A stretch of DNA of 11,142 nt from an uncultured Collinsella sp. (GTDB lineage Bacteria; Actinomycetota; Coriobacteriia; Coriobacteriales; Coriobacteriaceae). Location: contig USBA01000051.1 in NCBI GenBank assembly GCA_900552735.1, positions 1-11,142 of the forward strand, given 5' to 3'. Shown one piece after another: positions 1 to 5,256 of the stretch. The notes under the pieces are model-generated. The model did not search any database. It was given only the letters and a program-made list of their open reading frames with translations, and was not told the DNA's origin. Position 1 is the stretch's first letter. Each line of letters begins with the position of its first letter. A program made the translations under genes and the position numbers.

Positions 1-868
1 TAAAGAAGACGGCCACCGTGCCGGGGCCGGTATGCGAGCCAATCAGAGCACCGATGCTATTGATCTCAATCTTGCCTTTGAGCTGCGGAACCTGTTCCTC
101 TATCAGTGCTGCAACGGCCTCGGCGTCCTCGCGGCACGCCGAGTGCGACATGATGCACTTGCCCGAATAGTTCGCGCCGTCCTGCACATGCGCCATCACG
201 GTCTTGGCCATCTCGGAGATCGCGCGCTTCTTGGTGCGAATCTTCTCGCGTGGCGCCAGCTCACCTTCGCAATCGACCGTCATAAGCGGGCAAATCTTGA
301 GCGCCGTGCCGATGATCGCGCTCGCGGCCGAAATGCGACCGCCGCGCAGGTAGCTCGACAAATCGGTCGAGAAGAACCAGTGGTGCAGGTTGAGTTTATG
401 CTCCTCAATCCAAGCGGCCGTCTCGTCGAGCGAAGCGCCGCTATCGCGAACGTCGGCGGCACATTCCGCCAGCAGGCCAAAGCCCGAAGACGCCGCCAGC
501 GAGTCGATGACGCGTACCTTGCCGCCCTGGGGATAGCGATCCGCAAGCATCTGCGCCGCAACGCAGGCCGATCCATACGTGCCCGAAATACCCGACGACA
601 ACGCCAGGTGCAGCACGTCTTTACCCTCGGCAACAAACGGCTCCCAAAACTCCTCGTACTCACCCACGCTCACCTGAGACGTCTTGGGCATGGCGCCCGC
701 GGCAATCTGGGCAAAAAACTCGTCCGGCGCAATCGACTGATACAGATCGTCCGTATAGACAACATCGTCGATCTCGTAATGAAAACACACGACAGAAATA
801 TTGCGCGACGCAAAGAACTCACGGGTTCGATCGGCGGCGGATTCACAGGTCAGGACAAAATCACTCAT
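1..868 (-). CDS. DegV family protein (fatty-acid-binding, FakB-like), 3' end cut by window edge
   Basis: Reading the minus strand from ATG at 868-866 gives 289 codons open to the window edge. The product matches the DegV/FakB family throughout. The N-terminal strand carries the SA motif (TCESA, about residues 7-11). TSQ falls near 63-65, then the loop SSGISGTYGSA near 91-101, VIDS, the GGRIS motif at 176-180, and HTGPG at 279-283 close to the C-terminus. DegV proteins bind a fatty acid in a buried pocket. FakB members present it to the kinase FakA for phosphorylation and use in phospholipid synthesis; no FakA gene is visible here. DegV proteins are usually about 280-290 aa, so only a few residues should be missing. 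The start is supported by AAGGAG (plus-strand 875-880) six bases upstream. The gene is divergent from fbp. The lipid actually bound cannot be told from sequence. Confidence 0.93.
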   Translation of the reverse strand, partial: MSDFVLTCESAADRTREFFASRNISVVCFHYEIDDVVYTDDLYQSIAPDEFFAQIAAGAMPKTSQVSVGEYEEFWEPFVAEGKDVLHLALSSGISGTYGSACVAAQMLADRYPQGGKVRVIDSLAASSGFGLLAECAADVRDSGASLDETAAWIEEHKLNLHHWFFSTDLSSYLRGGRISAASAIIGTALKICPLMTVDCEGELAPREKIRTKKRAISEMAKTVMAHVQDGANYSGKCIMSHSACREDAEAVAALIEEQVPQLKGKIEINSIGALIGSHTGPGTVAVFF

Positions 869-874
869 ATGAGG

Positions 875-880
875 CTCCTT
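875..880 (-). promoter_or_regulatory. Ribosome binding site of the degV-family gene
   Basis: On the minus strand AAGGAG precedes the ATG at 868 by six bases. This is a near-consensus Shine-Dalgarno site and it fixes the start of the DegV-family protein. Confidence 0.75.
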
Positions 881-896
881 ACTCATTGCTGCGTAA

Positions 897-905
897 ATTA
901 TTGCA
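897..905 (-). promoter_or_regulatory. Putative extended -10 element for the degV-family gene
   Basis: The minus strand reads TGCAATAAT. This is an extended -10 (TGn) joined to a hexamer matching TATAAT at five of six positions. It would start transcription about 20 bases before the ATG. No good -35 is seen at 16-18 bases; TTGTAC lies at a 20-base spacing. It overlaps the -35-like box proposed for fbp on the other strand, so the two promoters could compete. Motif reading only. Confidence 0.35.
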
Positions 906-929
906 CAGCAAGCGTGAATACGGTACAAA
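901..929 (+). promoter_or_regulatory. Putative sigma-70-type promoter for fbp
   Basis: TTGCAC (901-906) and TACAAA (924-929) are separated by 17 bases. Together they match consensus at 7 of 12 positions. A second equally weak candidate is TTGAAC (948-953), 17 bases, then TTTACC (971-976). Either would leave a 5' leader of about 200-250 bases before the fbp start. The weak matches make this tentative. Confidence 0.25.
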
Positions 930-930
930 T

Positions 931-967
931 GTCCACTATTTACCAAATTGAACCAAAGATAGTGAAC
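931..967. promoter_or_regulatory. Inverted repeat in the degV/fbp divergent region, possible operator
   Basis: GTCCACTAT (931-939) is the inverted complement of ATAGTGAAC (959-967) at 8 of 9 positions, with 19 bases between the arms. Inside the spacer ACCAAA occurs twice (942-947 and 952-957), ten bases apart, which is one helical turn. The element lies directly downstream of the promoter-like boxes. It could be a regulator site serving both genes or simply a weak RNA stem. No regulator can be assigned. Confidence 0.3.
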
Positions 968-1130
968 ATCTTTACCGTCATCATCTCTATCGATCCCGGA
1001 GGCATGCGTCTGCAAAAACGACCCTGCGTCTCCACTCAACCGCCATATCTACCTCAACTAAATCGATTTACCAAACCGTTCGGCCAACAATTCGACCTCC
1101 CATCCCCATTCGAAACAAAAGCGGCGCATA

Positions 1131-1158
1131 CTGATAAACGTTTGACGCTGTTTGTCAG
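1131..1158 (+). other. Possible 5'-leader hairpin before fbp
   Basis: CTGATAAAC (1131-1139) pairs with GTTTGTCAG (1150-1158) over nine positions, one of them a G-U pair, around a ten-base loop. It sits about 28 bases before the ATG. It is not followed by a clean U tract, so it is not a typical terminator. An effect on translation or mRNA stability is possible but unproven. Confidence 0.25.
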
Positions 1159-1174
1159 TTTTACCAACCACATC

Positions 1175-1180
1175 GGAAGG
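1175..1180 (+). promoter_or_regulatory. Ribosome binding site of fbp
   Basis: GGAAGG lies six bases before the ATG at 1187. It decides between this start and the in-frame upstream ATG at 1004, whose GGAGG is only one base away. Confidence 0.6.
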
Positions 1181-1186
1181 TGCTTC

Positions 1187-3103
1187 ATGGTCGCATTCGA
1201 TCGCAATCCGCAAGACTTCAAGTATCTGCGCCTGCTGTCGAGACAGTTCCCCACCGAGCAATCCGCATTCACCGAGATCATCAACCTCTCGGCCATCCTC
1301 AACCTGCCCAAGGGCACCGAGCATTTTATGAGCGATGTGCATGGCGAGTACGAAGCCTTTATGCACATCCTCAACAACTGCTCGGGCGTCGTGCGCGAGC
1401 ATGTCGACGAGATCTTTGGCGACACGCTCTCCTTTGACGAAAAGGGCGAGCTGTGCACGCTCATCTACTATCCGCGCGAGAAGATCGATCTTGTCCGCAG
1501 CCGGCGCGAGGACTCGCCCACCTGGTATAAGACCATGCTCGACCAACTCATTGTGGTTGCCCGCTCGCTTTCGAGCCGTTATACCCGCTCCAAGGTGCGC
1601 AAAGCCATCCCGCGCGATTACGCCTACATCATCGACGAGTTGCTGCACACGCATCCGGACGAGAACAACTACCGTGTGCGTTATCACGAGCGCATTATCG
1701 AATCCATCTTGGAGACCGCCAGCGCCGACGACTTTATCGAGTCGCTCGCCTCGCTCATCAAGCGCCTCGCCGTCGACCACCTGCATTTGGTGGGCGACAT
1801 CTTCGACCGCGGCGGCGGCGCGGCCAAGATTATGGACCGCCTGCTCACCTATCATTCGCTCGACATTCAGTGGGGCAACCACGACCTGCTGTGGATGGGC
1901 GCCGCTGCCGGCGAGCCCGCCTGCATCGCCACGGTGCTGCGCAACAACCTGCGCTACGACAACTACGAGATTCTCGAGAACGACTATGGTATCTCGCTGC
2001 GCGAGCTTGTCGCCTTCGCCGACGCCACCTATACCGCCGGCGAGTCCGTCAGCCCGCTGATCAAAGCCATTAACGTCCTGCTTTTTAAGCTCGAGGGCCA
2101 GATTATCCAGCGCCACCCCGAGTTCGATATGGCCGACCGCCTGCTGCTCGACAAGATCGATCACGATGCTGGCACAGTCACGCTTGCCGACGGCAGCGTG
2201 CGGCCGCTCACGACCAACGACTTCCCCACCGTCGATCCGGCAGACCCCTACACGCTCACGCCCGAGGAGCAGCACATCATCGACAAGCTCGTATCCGAGT
2301 TTGTCACCGCCGAACACCTGCATCGCCACATCGATTTCCTCTATACCCACGGCTCCATGTATAAGGTCGCCAACGGCAACCTGCTGTTCCACGGCTGCGT
2401 GCCGCTCAACGAAGACGGCACCTTTAGCAGCATGAACTGCCTGGGCACCTGGCACGCCGGGCGCGATTATCTTGATTTTTGCGACCACATCGCCCGCCGC
2501 GCCTGGCGCGTGGGCGACCGCGACGCTCTCGACTGGATGTGGTACTTGTGGATTGGCTTTAACTCGCCCGCCAGCGGACGCCTGGTGCGTACCTTTGAGC
2601 GCGCCTATATCGCCGATAAGAGCACCTGGGTCGAGCCGATGGACCCGTACTTTACGCTTACCAAGTCGCCCTCGGTCTGCGATGACATCATGCGCGAGTT
2701 TGGCGTCGCGCCCATGGCATGCTCGCCGACCGGCCACATCATCAACGGCCATACACCCGTCAAGACCACCAAGGGCGAGCAGCCCATCCGCGCCAACGGC
2801 AAACTGCTGGTCATCGATGGCGGTTTCTGCCGCGCTTACCATCCCAAGACGGGTATCGCCGGCTATACACTCATCTCGAGCTCGCGCGGATGCCGTCTCA
2901 AGTCGCATCAGGCCTTTACCACCGTCGCCGAAGCGCTCACACGCAACATCGACATCGAGAGCGAGACGAACCGTTTTGACGAGGCAGACCGTCGCCGCAT
3001 GGTGAGCGACACCGATACCGGAGCTGCAATTCGCAGCCAAATCCAGGATCTGCGTCAGCTGCTCGATGCATATAGAAACGGTGCTATAGAGGAGCGCGCC
3101 TAG
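1187..3103 (+). CDS. fbp: Class III fructose-1,6-bisphosphatase
   Basis: The 638-aa protein hydrolyses fructose 1,6-bisphosphate to fructose 6-phosphate and phosphate, the committed cytosolic step of gluconeogenesis. It belongs to the class III (Bacillus subtilis-type, metallophosphoesterase-fold) enzymes, usually about 640-670 aa. All metal-binding blocks are present: SDVHGE with D50 and H52, GDIFDRG with D204, GNHD with N231 and H232, and GH at 521-522. Family blocks such as NLPKGTEHF (39-47) and the long helical insert between the first two metal motifs are also intact. ATG 1187 is chosen because GGAAGG (1175-1180) lies six bases upstream and family similarity begins just after it. The open frame continues upstream, but that part lies in the leader and antisense to the DegV-family gene. 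The gene is followed after 78 bases by a same-strand gtrA-type gene and may be co-transcribed with it. The leader may be involved in regulation. No defects seen. Confidence 0.96.
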   Translation: MVAFDRNPQDFKYLRLLSRQFPTEQSAFTEIINLSAILNLPKGTEHFMSDVHGEYEAFMHILNNCSGVVREHVDEIFGDTLSFDEKGELCTLIYYPREKIDLVRSRREDSPTWYKTMLDQLIVVARSLSSRYTRSKVRKAIPRDYAYIIDELLHTHPDENNYRVRYHERIIESILETASADDFIESLASLIKRLAVDHLHLVGDIFDRGGGAAKIMDRLLTYHSLDIQWGNHDLLWMGAAAGEPACIATVLRNNLRYDNYEILENDYGISLRELVAFADATYTAGESVSPLIKAINVLLFKLEGQIIQRHPEFDMADRLLLDKIDHDAGTVTLADGSVRPLTTNDFPTVDPADPYTLTPEEQHIIDKLVSEFVTAEHLHRHIDFLYTHGSMYKVANGNLLFHGCVPLNEDGTFSSMNCLGTWHAGRDYLDFCDHIARRAWRVGDRDALDWMWYLWIGFNSPASGRLVRTFERAYIADKSTWVEPMDPYFTLTKSPSVCDDIMREFGVAPMACSPTGHIINGHTPVKTTKGEQPIRANGKLLVIDGGFCRAYHPKTGIAGYTLISSSRGCRLKSHQAFTTVAEALTRNIDIESETNRFDEADRRRMVSDTDTGAAIRSQIQDLRQLLDAYRNGAIEERA

Positions 3104-3118
3104 CCCCGCCTACGGGGA
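3104..3118 (+). other. Short GC hairpin just after fbp
   Basis: CCCCG and CGGGG around a CCTA loop form a five-pair stem immediately after the fbp stop codon. No T tract follows, so it probably does not terminate transcription. It could protect the 3' end of a processed message. A second GC-rich stem (GGCGC/GCGCC, 3151-3164) sits before the next gene. Confidence 0.3.
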
Positions 3119-3179
3119 TTGGCTAAACTTGCTGAGTTTGTCATCCCCACGGCGCCCCGGCGCCACCCTAAGGCAGGTA

Positions 3180-3193
3180 CCATGCAAAAGCTC
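3180..3193 (+). repeat. 14-base direct repeat, copy 1 (start of first gtrA gene)
   Basis: CCATGCAAAAGCTC covers the start codon and first codons (M Q K L) of the first GtrA gene. An identical copy lies at 3738-3751 upstream of the second GtrA gene. Confidence 0.8.
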
Positions 3194-3577
3194 CTTGCGC
3201 AGATCATGAAGTTTGGCGTCGTCGGCGTCATTGCCACCGTCATCGACTTTGGCATCATGAATCTGCTCCACTACGGCCTGGGCCTCAATATCCTGATCGC
3301 CAACACCAGTGGCTTTATCGTCTCGCTCATCTTTAACTACGTCGCGAGCATGAAGTACGTATTTGCACACAAGGAGGGCATGAGCCGCCGCCGCGAGTTC
3401 ATCATCTTTGTCGTGTTGTCCGTTATTGGCTTGGCACTCAACGACGGTATCGTGCTGGCGCTCAACGCCGGCCTGGGGCTCGAGGCCAATATCGCCAAGA
3501 TTTGCGCCACCGCGCTTGTTATGGTCTACAACTTTGTGACCCGAAAGATCTTCCTGGAGGGCGACGAGACCAAGTAG
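3182..3577 (+). CDS. GtrA family membrane protein (first of tandem pair)
   Basis: The 131-aa very hydrophobic protein has four predicted membrane segments, near residues 9-30, 34-54, 72-93 and 99-120. It shows GtrA-family marks: KFGVVGV at the start of helix 1, FNY then SMKYVF after helix 2, and YNFVTRKIFLEG at the end. GtrA-like proteins are thought to flip undecaprenyl-phosphate-linked sugars, or otherwise assist glycosylation of surface polymers. No partner glycosyltransferase is visible here, so the substrate is unknown. ATG 3182 is preferred because AAGG (3170-3173) lies eight bases upstream and the family begins there; the frame also extends upstream to a TTG at 3119. The gene sits 78 bases after fbp on the same strand and is probably read from the fbp transcript. 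It is a clear paralogue of the next gene. Confidence 0.88.
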   Translation: MQKLLAQIMKFGVVGVIATVIDFGIMNLLHYGLGLNILIANTSGFIVSLIFNYVASMKYVFAHKEGMSRRREFIIFVVLSVIGLALNDGIVLALNAGLGLEANIAKICATALVMVYNFVTRKIFLEGDETK

Positions 3578-3601
3578 CCCGGCCTCCTCGTTGCACTACG
3601 G

Positions 3602-3657
3602 GGCCCACGGACGACGCGCGTCGAGCGCTGCGTTGTTCGTGGGCCTTGCTCGTTTAC
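3602..3657 (+). terminator. Long GC-rich hairpin, probable weak intrinsic terminator after first gtrA gene
   Basis: GGCCCACG (3602-3609) pairs perfectly with CGTGGGCC (3638-3645). The stem then continues inwards through about eight more pairs, two of them G-U, giving roughly 16-17 pairs around a loop near 3619-3628. The following bases, TTGCTCGTTT, are T-rich but interrupted, so termination may be partial. It separates the fbp/first gtrA unit from the second gtrA gene. Confidence 0.5.
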
Positions 3658-3695
3658 GGCAAGATTTGCAACGTTTGCGGATTGCCTCTTGAATA

Positions 3696-3724
3696 TTTGG
3701 CGAGTTCGTATAGTTCTTGCCAAA
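3696..3724. promoter_or_regulatory. Promoter-like region and operator-like inverted repeat before second gtrA gene
   Basis: TATAGT (3709-3714) matches the -10 consensus at five of six positions; no good -35 lies at normal spacing. It is bracketed by TTTGGCGAG (3696-3704) and CTTGCCAAA (3716-3724), inverted complements at eight of nine positions. A protein bound there would cover the -10 box. As RNA the arms could also form a nine-pair stem with one G-U. No regulator can be named. Confidence 0.35.
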
Positions 3725-3737
3725 GACCTTACGTTTC

Positions 3738-3751
3738 CCATGCAAAAGCTC
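3738..3751 (+). repeat. 14-base direct repeat, copy 2: stranded copy of a gtrA start
   Basis: This sequence is identical to 3180-3193. Here ATG (3740) is followed by three codons (Q K L) and then TAA. It is out of frame with the second gtrA gene and has no Shine-Dalgarno site. It looks like a leftover from the gene duplication, or less likely a four-codon leader. Confidence 0.6.
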
Positions 3752-3797
3752 TAAAGTATCTCGTTGCTCGATTCGTCAACGCATTGGATGTGATTAC

Positions 3798-4205
3798 GTG
3801 CGCAAGGCACTGGCACAACCTCATACCAAGCAATTCCTCAAGTTCGCTGTCGTGGGTCTTATCTCCTTTGGCATCGACTGGGGTATGCTCATTGCGCTCG
3901 TCGAGCTGTTCCACCTCGACTTTTTGATGAGCACCACGATCTCGTTTACCACGTCCGTCGTGGTCAACTACTGGCTCAGCATGAAGTACGTGTTCGACCA
4001 CCGTGAGGGCATGAGCCGCAAGCGCGAGTTCACGATCTTCACCATCCTGTCGGTGATCGGCCTGGGCCTCAACGACCTGTACATGTTTGTGGGCGTCACG
4101 TTTTTGAGCATCGGCTACCAGGCCATGAAGGCAATCGCAACGTTCTTGGTCACCTGGTACAACTACTTTAGCCGTCGCTTATTCCTCGAGGGCGCACAGT
4201 CGTAG
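3798..4205 (+). CDS. GtrA family membrane protein (second of tandem pair)
   Basis: The 135-aa protein has four membrane segments and is a paralogue of the preceding gene. Both share KF.VVG near the N-terminus, a central block of pattern SMKYVF.H.EGMSR.REF, then LSVIGL.LND, and end in FLEG. Its last helix reads WYNYFSRRLFLEG, a typical GtrA ending. As in the first copy, a role in moving lipid-linked sugars across the membrane is known for the family but not shown for this member. GTG 3798 is chosen because it places the N-terminus like that of the first copy; GGATG (3786-3790) is a weak ribosome site. The frame extends upstream to TTG 3717, but that part crosses the promoter-like region. It probably has its own promoter and ends at a strong terminator 27 bases downstream. 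Two GtrA proteins in tandem might form a heteromer (inference). Confidence 0.85.
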   Translation: MRKALAQPHTKQFLKFAVVGLISFGIDWGMLIALVELFHLDFLMSTTISFTTSVVVNYWLSMKYVFDHREGMSRKREFTIFTILSVIGLGLNDLYMFVGVTFLSIGYQAMKAIATFLVTWYNYFSRRLFLEGAQS

Positions 4206-4231
4206 TTTGTTCGACATTTGCTTGAAGGTAT

Positions 4232-4266
4232 AACCGGTTGGAACTCTCGTTCCAACCGGTTTTTTT
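4232..4266 (+). terminator. Strong intrinsic terminator after second gtrA gene
   Basis: AACCGGTTGGAAC (4232-4244) pairs perfectly over 13 bases with GTTCCAACCGGTT (4249-4261), with TCTC as the loop, and runs into a T tract (4260-4266). It is a textbook rho-independent terminator for the plus-strand genes. The opposite strand has no T tract. Confidence 0.93.
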
Positions 4267-4327
4267 GTTTGCCGAGTCTGCCGAGGAAGGCGTACGAGAC
4301 GAGAAACTGCGTCCCGTTCGCATAAAG

Positions 4328-4361
4328 ACGGGCGGCTCGGATGTTTGTCCGAACCGCCCGT
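4328..4361 (-). terminator. Probable intrinsic terminator of the minus-strand DUF4430 operon
   Basis: ACGGGCGG-C-TCGGA (4328-4341) pairs with TCCGA-A-CCGCCCGT (4348-4361). That gives 13 pairs with one C/A mismatch and a six-base loop. On the minus strand it begins 22 bases after the stop codon of the DUF4430 gene and is followed by CTTTATG, a short T-rich tail. A second imperfect hairpin (4290-4321) lies between it and the plus-strand terminator. Confidence 0.6.
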
Positions 4362-4383
4362 TTAGCGTGTTATGTCGAGGCAT

Positions 4384-5244
4384 TTAGCCCGTTACGTAAT
4401 ACCAGACGACACTGTCACCGTTGTGTAGGACGTAGTTGCTGCACGCTGTGTTGGGCGCCACGCCGTTGACGGAGTACATCCAGCCACTCGTGCCGCCGTG
4501 CTCCTTCTCGGCCAAACCGCCAATGGCGGCGACATACGTGCCGTACGACGAGCCATGCGCATTCACGGAAAGGCCCAGGGCGCACAGGGCATCGTAGGCA
4601 GTTGCGCCCTCGTTAAAGGTGAAGGTGCCACCAGAAGACACGGGATTGCCCACAGCGCTCGATGTGACCGCAACCGTCACCGTGACGTAACCAGGCTGCT
4701 GCGAGCCGCCCTGATTGCCCGCAGAGGCGTTGCAACCGTTGGATGCAGACCCACCGCCAGACACCGAGCCGCCGCCCGAAGAAGAGCCGTCAGAAGAACT
4801 CGATCCACCGGCGGATTCAGAGCCCTGTCCAGCAGACGCGTTGTTGGACGTCTTGCCGTCCTTGCTTTCGGACTTCTTCTCCTTCGAATCCTTTTTTGAG
4901 TCCTTCGACCCGTCCTTCGCATTGTCCGAAGATTTGGAGTCCTTGGGCGCAGCCTTGCCCGAAGCGGTAATCGAGCCGGAAACCGACGCATCCTTGGCAA
5001 CGACGCTCTCCCCTGTCACAGCCTGAGCGATCCAATCGATGGACCATGCACCGCTGGAAGAAGGTTGGACAAAACCCAGCGACACAACGATCAAGACGAT
5101 GCAGACGGCCGTCAGAGCGCCAAGCAGCGTCCTGCGCCGAGGGGCGGACGCCGCCGAGGCGGCGCCCTTTTTCTTTGCATCGTCGAGTTGAATGAACGAC
5201 GAGTCGGGCTGCTTGGAGTCGGCGTCCTGAGGTTTATTGGACAC
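4384..5244 (-). CDS. N-terminally membrane-anchored DUF4430 protein with low-complexity stalk
   Basis: From GTG 5244 the product is 286 aa. Layout: a cytoplasmic head of about 35 residues ending in RRR; one membrane helix (about 40-59) with no obvious cleavage site; a Lys/Ser/Asp-rich stalk (about 90-130); a Ser/Gly-rich linker (about 135-185); and a C-terminal DUF4430 module (about 187-286). The module has GWMYSVNG and ends in GDSVVWYYVTG. DUF4430 resembles the C-terminal domain of transcobalamin and intrinsic factor, so ligand binding outside the cell is plausible but unproven. GTG 5253 in the same frame directly abuts the upstream stop (TAG-GTG). I prefer GTG 5244 because AGGTGA lies five bases before it, overlapping that stop region and implying translational coupling. 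Cys residues in the module (DALCALG, NTACSNY) could form a disulfide. It is the last gene of the minus-strand unit. Confidence 0.85.
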   Translation of the reverse strand: MSNKPQDADSKQPDSSFIQLDDAKKKGAASAASAPRRRTLLGALTAVCIVLIVVSLGFVQPSSSGAWSIDWIAQAVTGESVVAKDASVSGSITASGKAAPKDSKSSDNAKDGSKDSKKDSKEKKSESKDGKTSNNASAGQGSESAGGSSSSDGSSSGGGSVSGGGSASNGCNASAGNQGGSQQPGYVTVTVAVTSSAVGNPVSSGGTFTFNEGATAYDALCALGLSVNAHGSSYGTYVAAIGGLAEKEHGGTSGWMYSVNGVAPNTACSNYVLHNGDSVVWYYVTG

Positions 5245-5256
5245 AGTCCTCACCTA
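5245..5256 (-). promoter_or_regulatory. Stop/start junction with ribosome site coupling the two DUF4430 genes
   Basis: The minus strand reads TAG-GTG-AGG-ACT-GTG. The upstream stop codon (5256-5254) is next to GTG 5253, and AGGTGA lies five bases before GTG 5244. Terminating ribosomes would be placed over the ribosome site, which suggests coupled translation of the pair. Confidence 0.55.

Larger units (their letters stand above)
869..1186. other. Divergent intergenic region between degV-family gene and fbp
   Basis: These 318 bases hold no convincing gene. Besides the promoter-like boxes and inverted repeat listed separately, they contain a perfect 12-base palindrome, TAAATCGATTTA (1059-1070), and a leader hairpin near the fbp start. 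An in-frame ATG at 1004 follows GGAGG by one base only, which is too close for normal initiation. The stretch from 1004 to 1186 is A/C-rich and lacks the codon preference of the gene after it, so I treat it as untranslated leader. Confidence 0.6.

Noticed and set aside
32..1186. N-terminal extension of the fbp frame by 385 codons
   Set aside because: Most of it is antisense to the DegV-family gene and the rest is intergenic. FBPase similarity and the ribosome site begin at 1187.
1058..3040. Long minus-strand open frame of about 660 codons opposite fbp
   Set aside because: It is the exact antisense of a well-conserved FBPase gene, gives no recognisable domain, and is a usual by-product of GC-rich codon use.
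3717..3797. TTG 3717 as start of the second gtrA gene
   Set aside because: The added 27 residues are unlike the paralogue, cross the promoter-like region and have no ribosome site.
3502..3927. Plus-strand open frame between and overlapping the two gtrA genes in another frame
   Set aside because: It overlaps both genes out of frame and spans the terminator-like hairpin and promoter-like region.
4168..4383. Minus-strand small open frame in the convergent gap
   Set aside because: It runs through both terminator hairpins and has no coding signature or family resemblance.
4715..5026. Plus-strand Pro/Glu/Asp-rich open frames opposite the small DUF4430 gene
   Set aside because: They mirror the Ser/Gly/Lys low-complexity linker on the minus strand, and no independent coding evidence exists.
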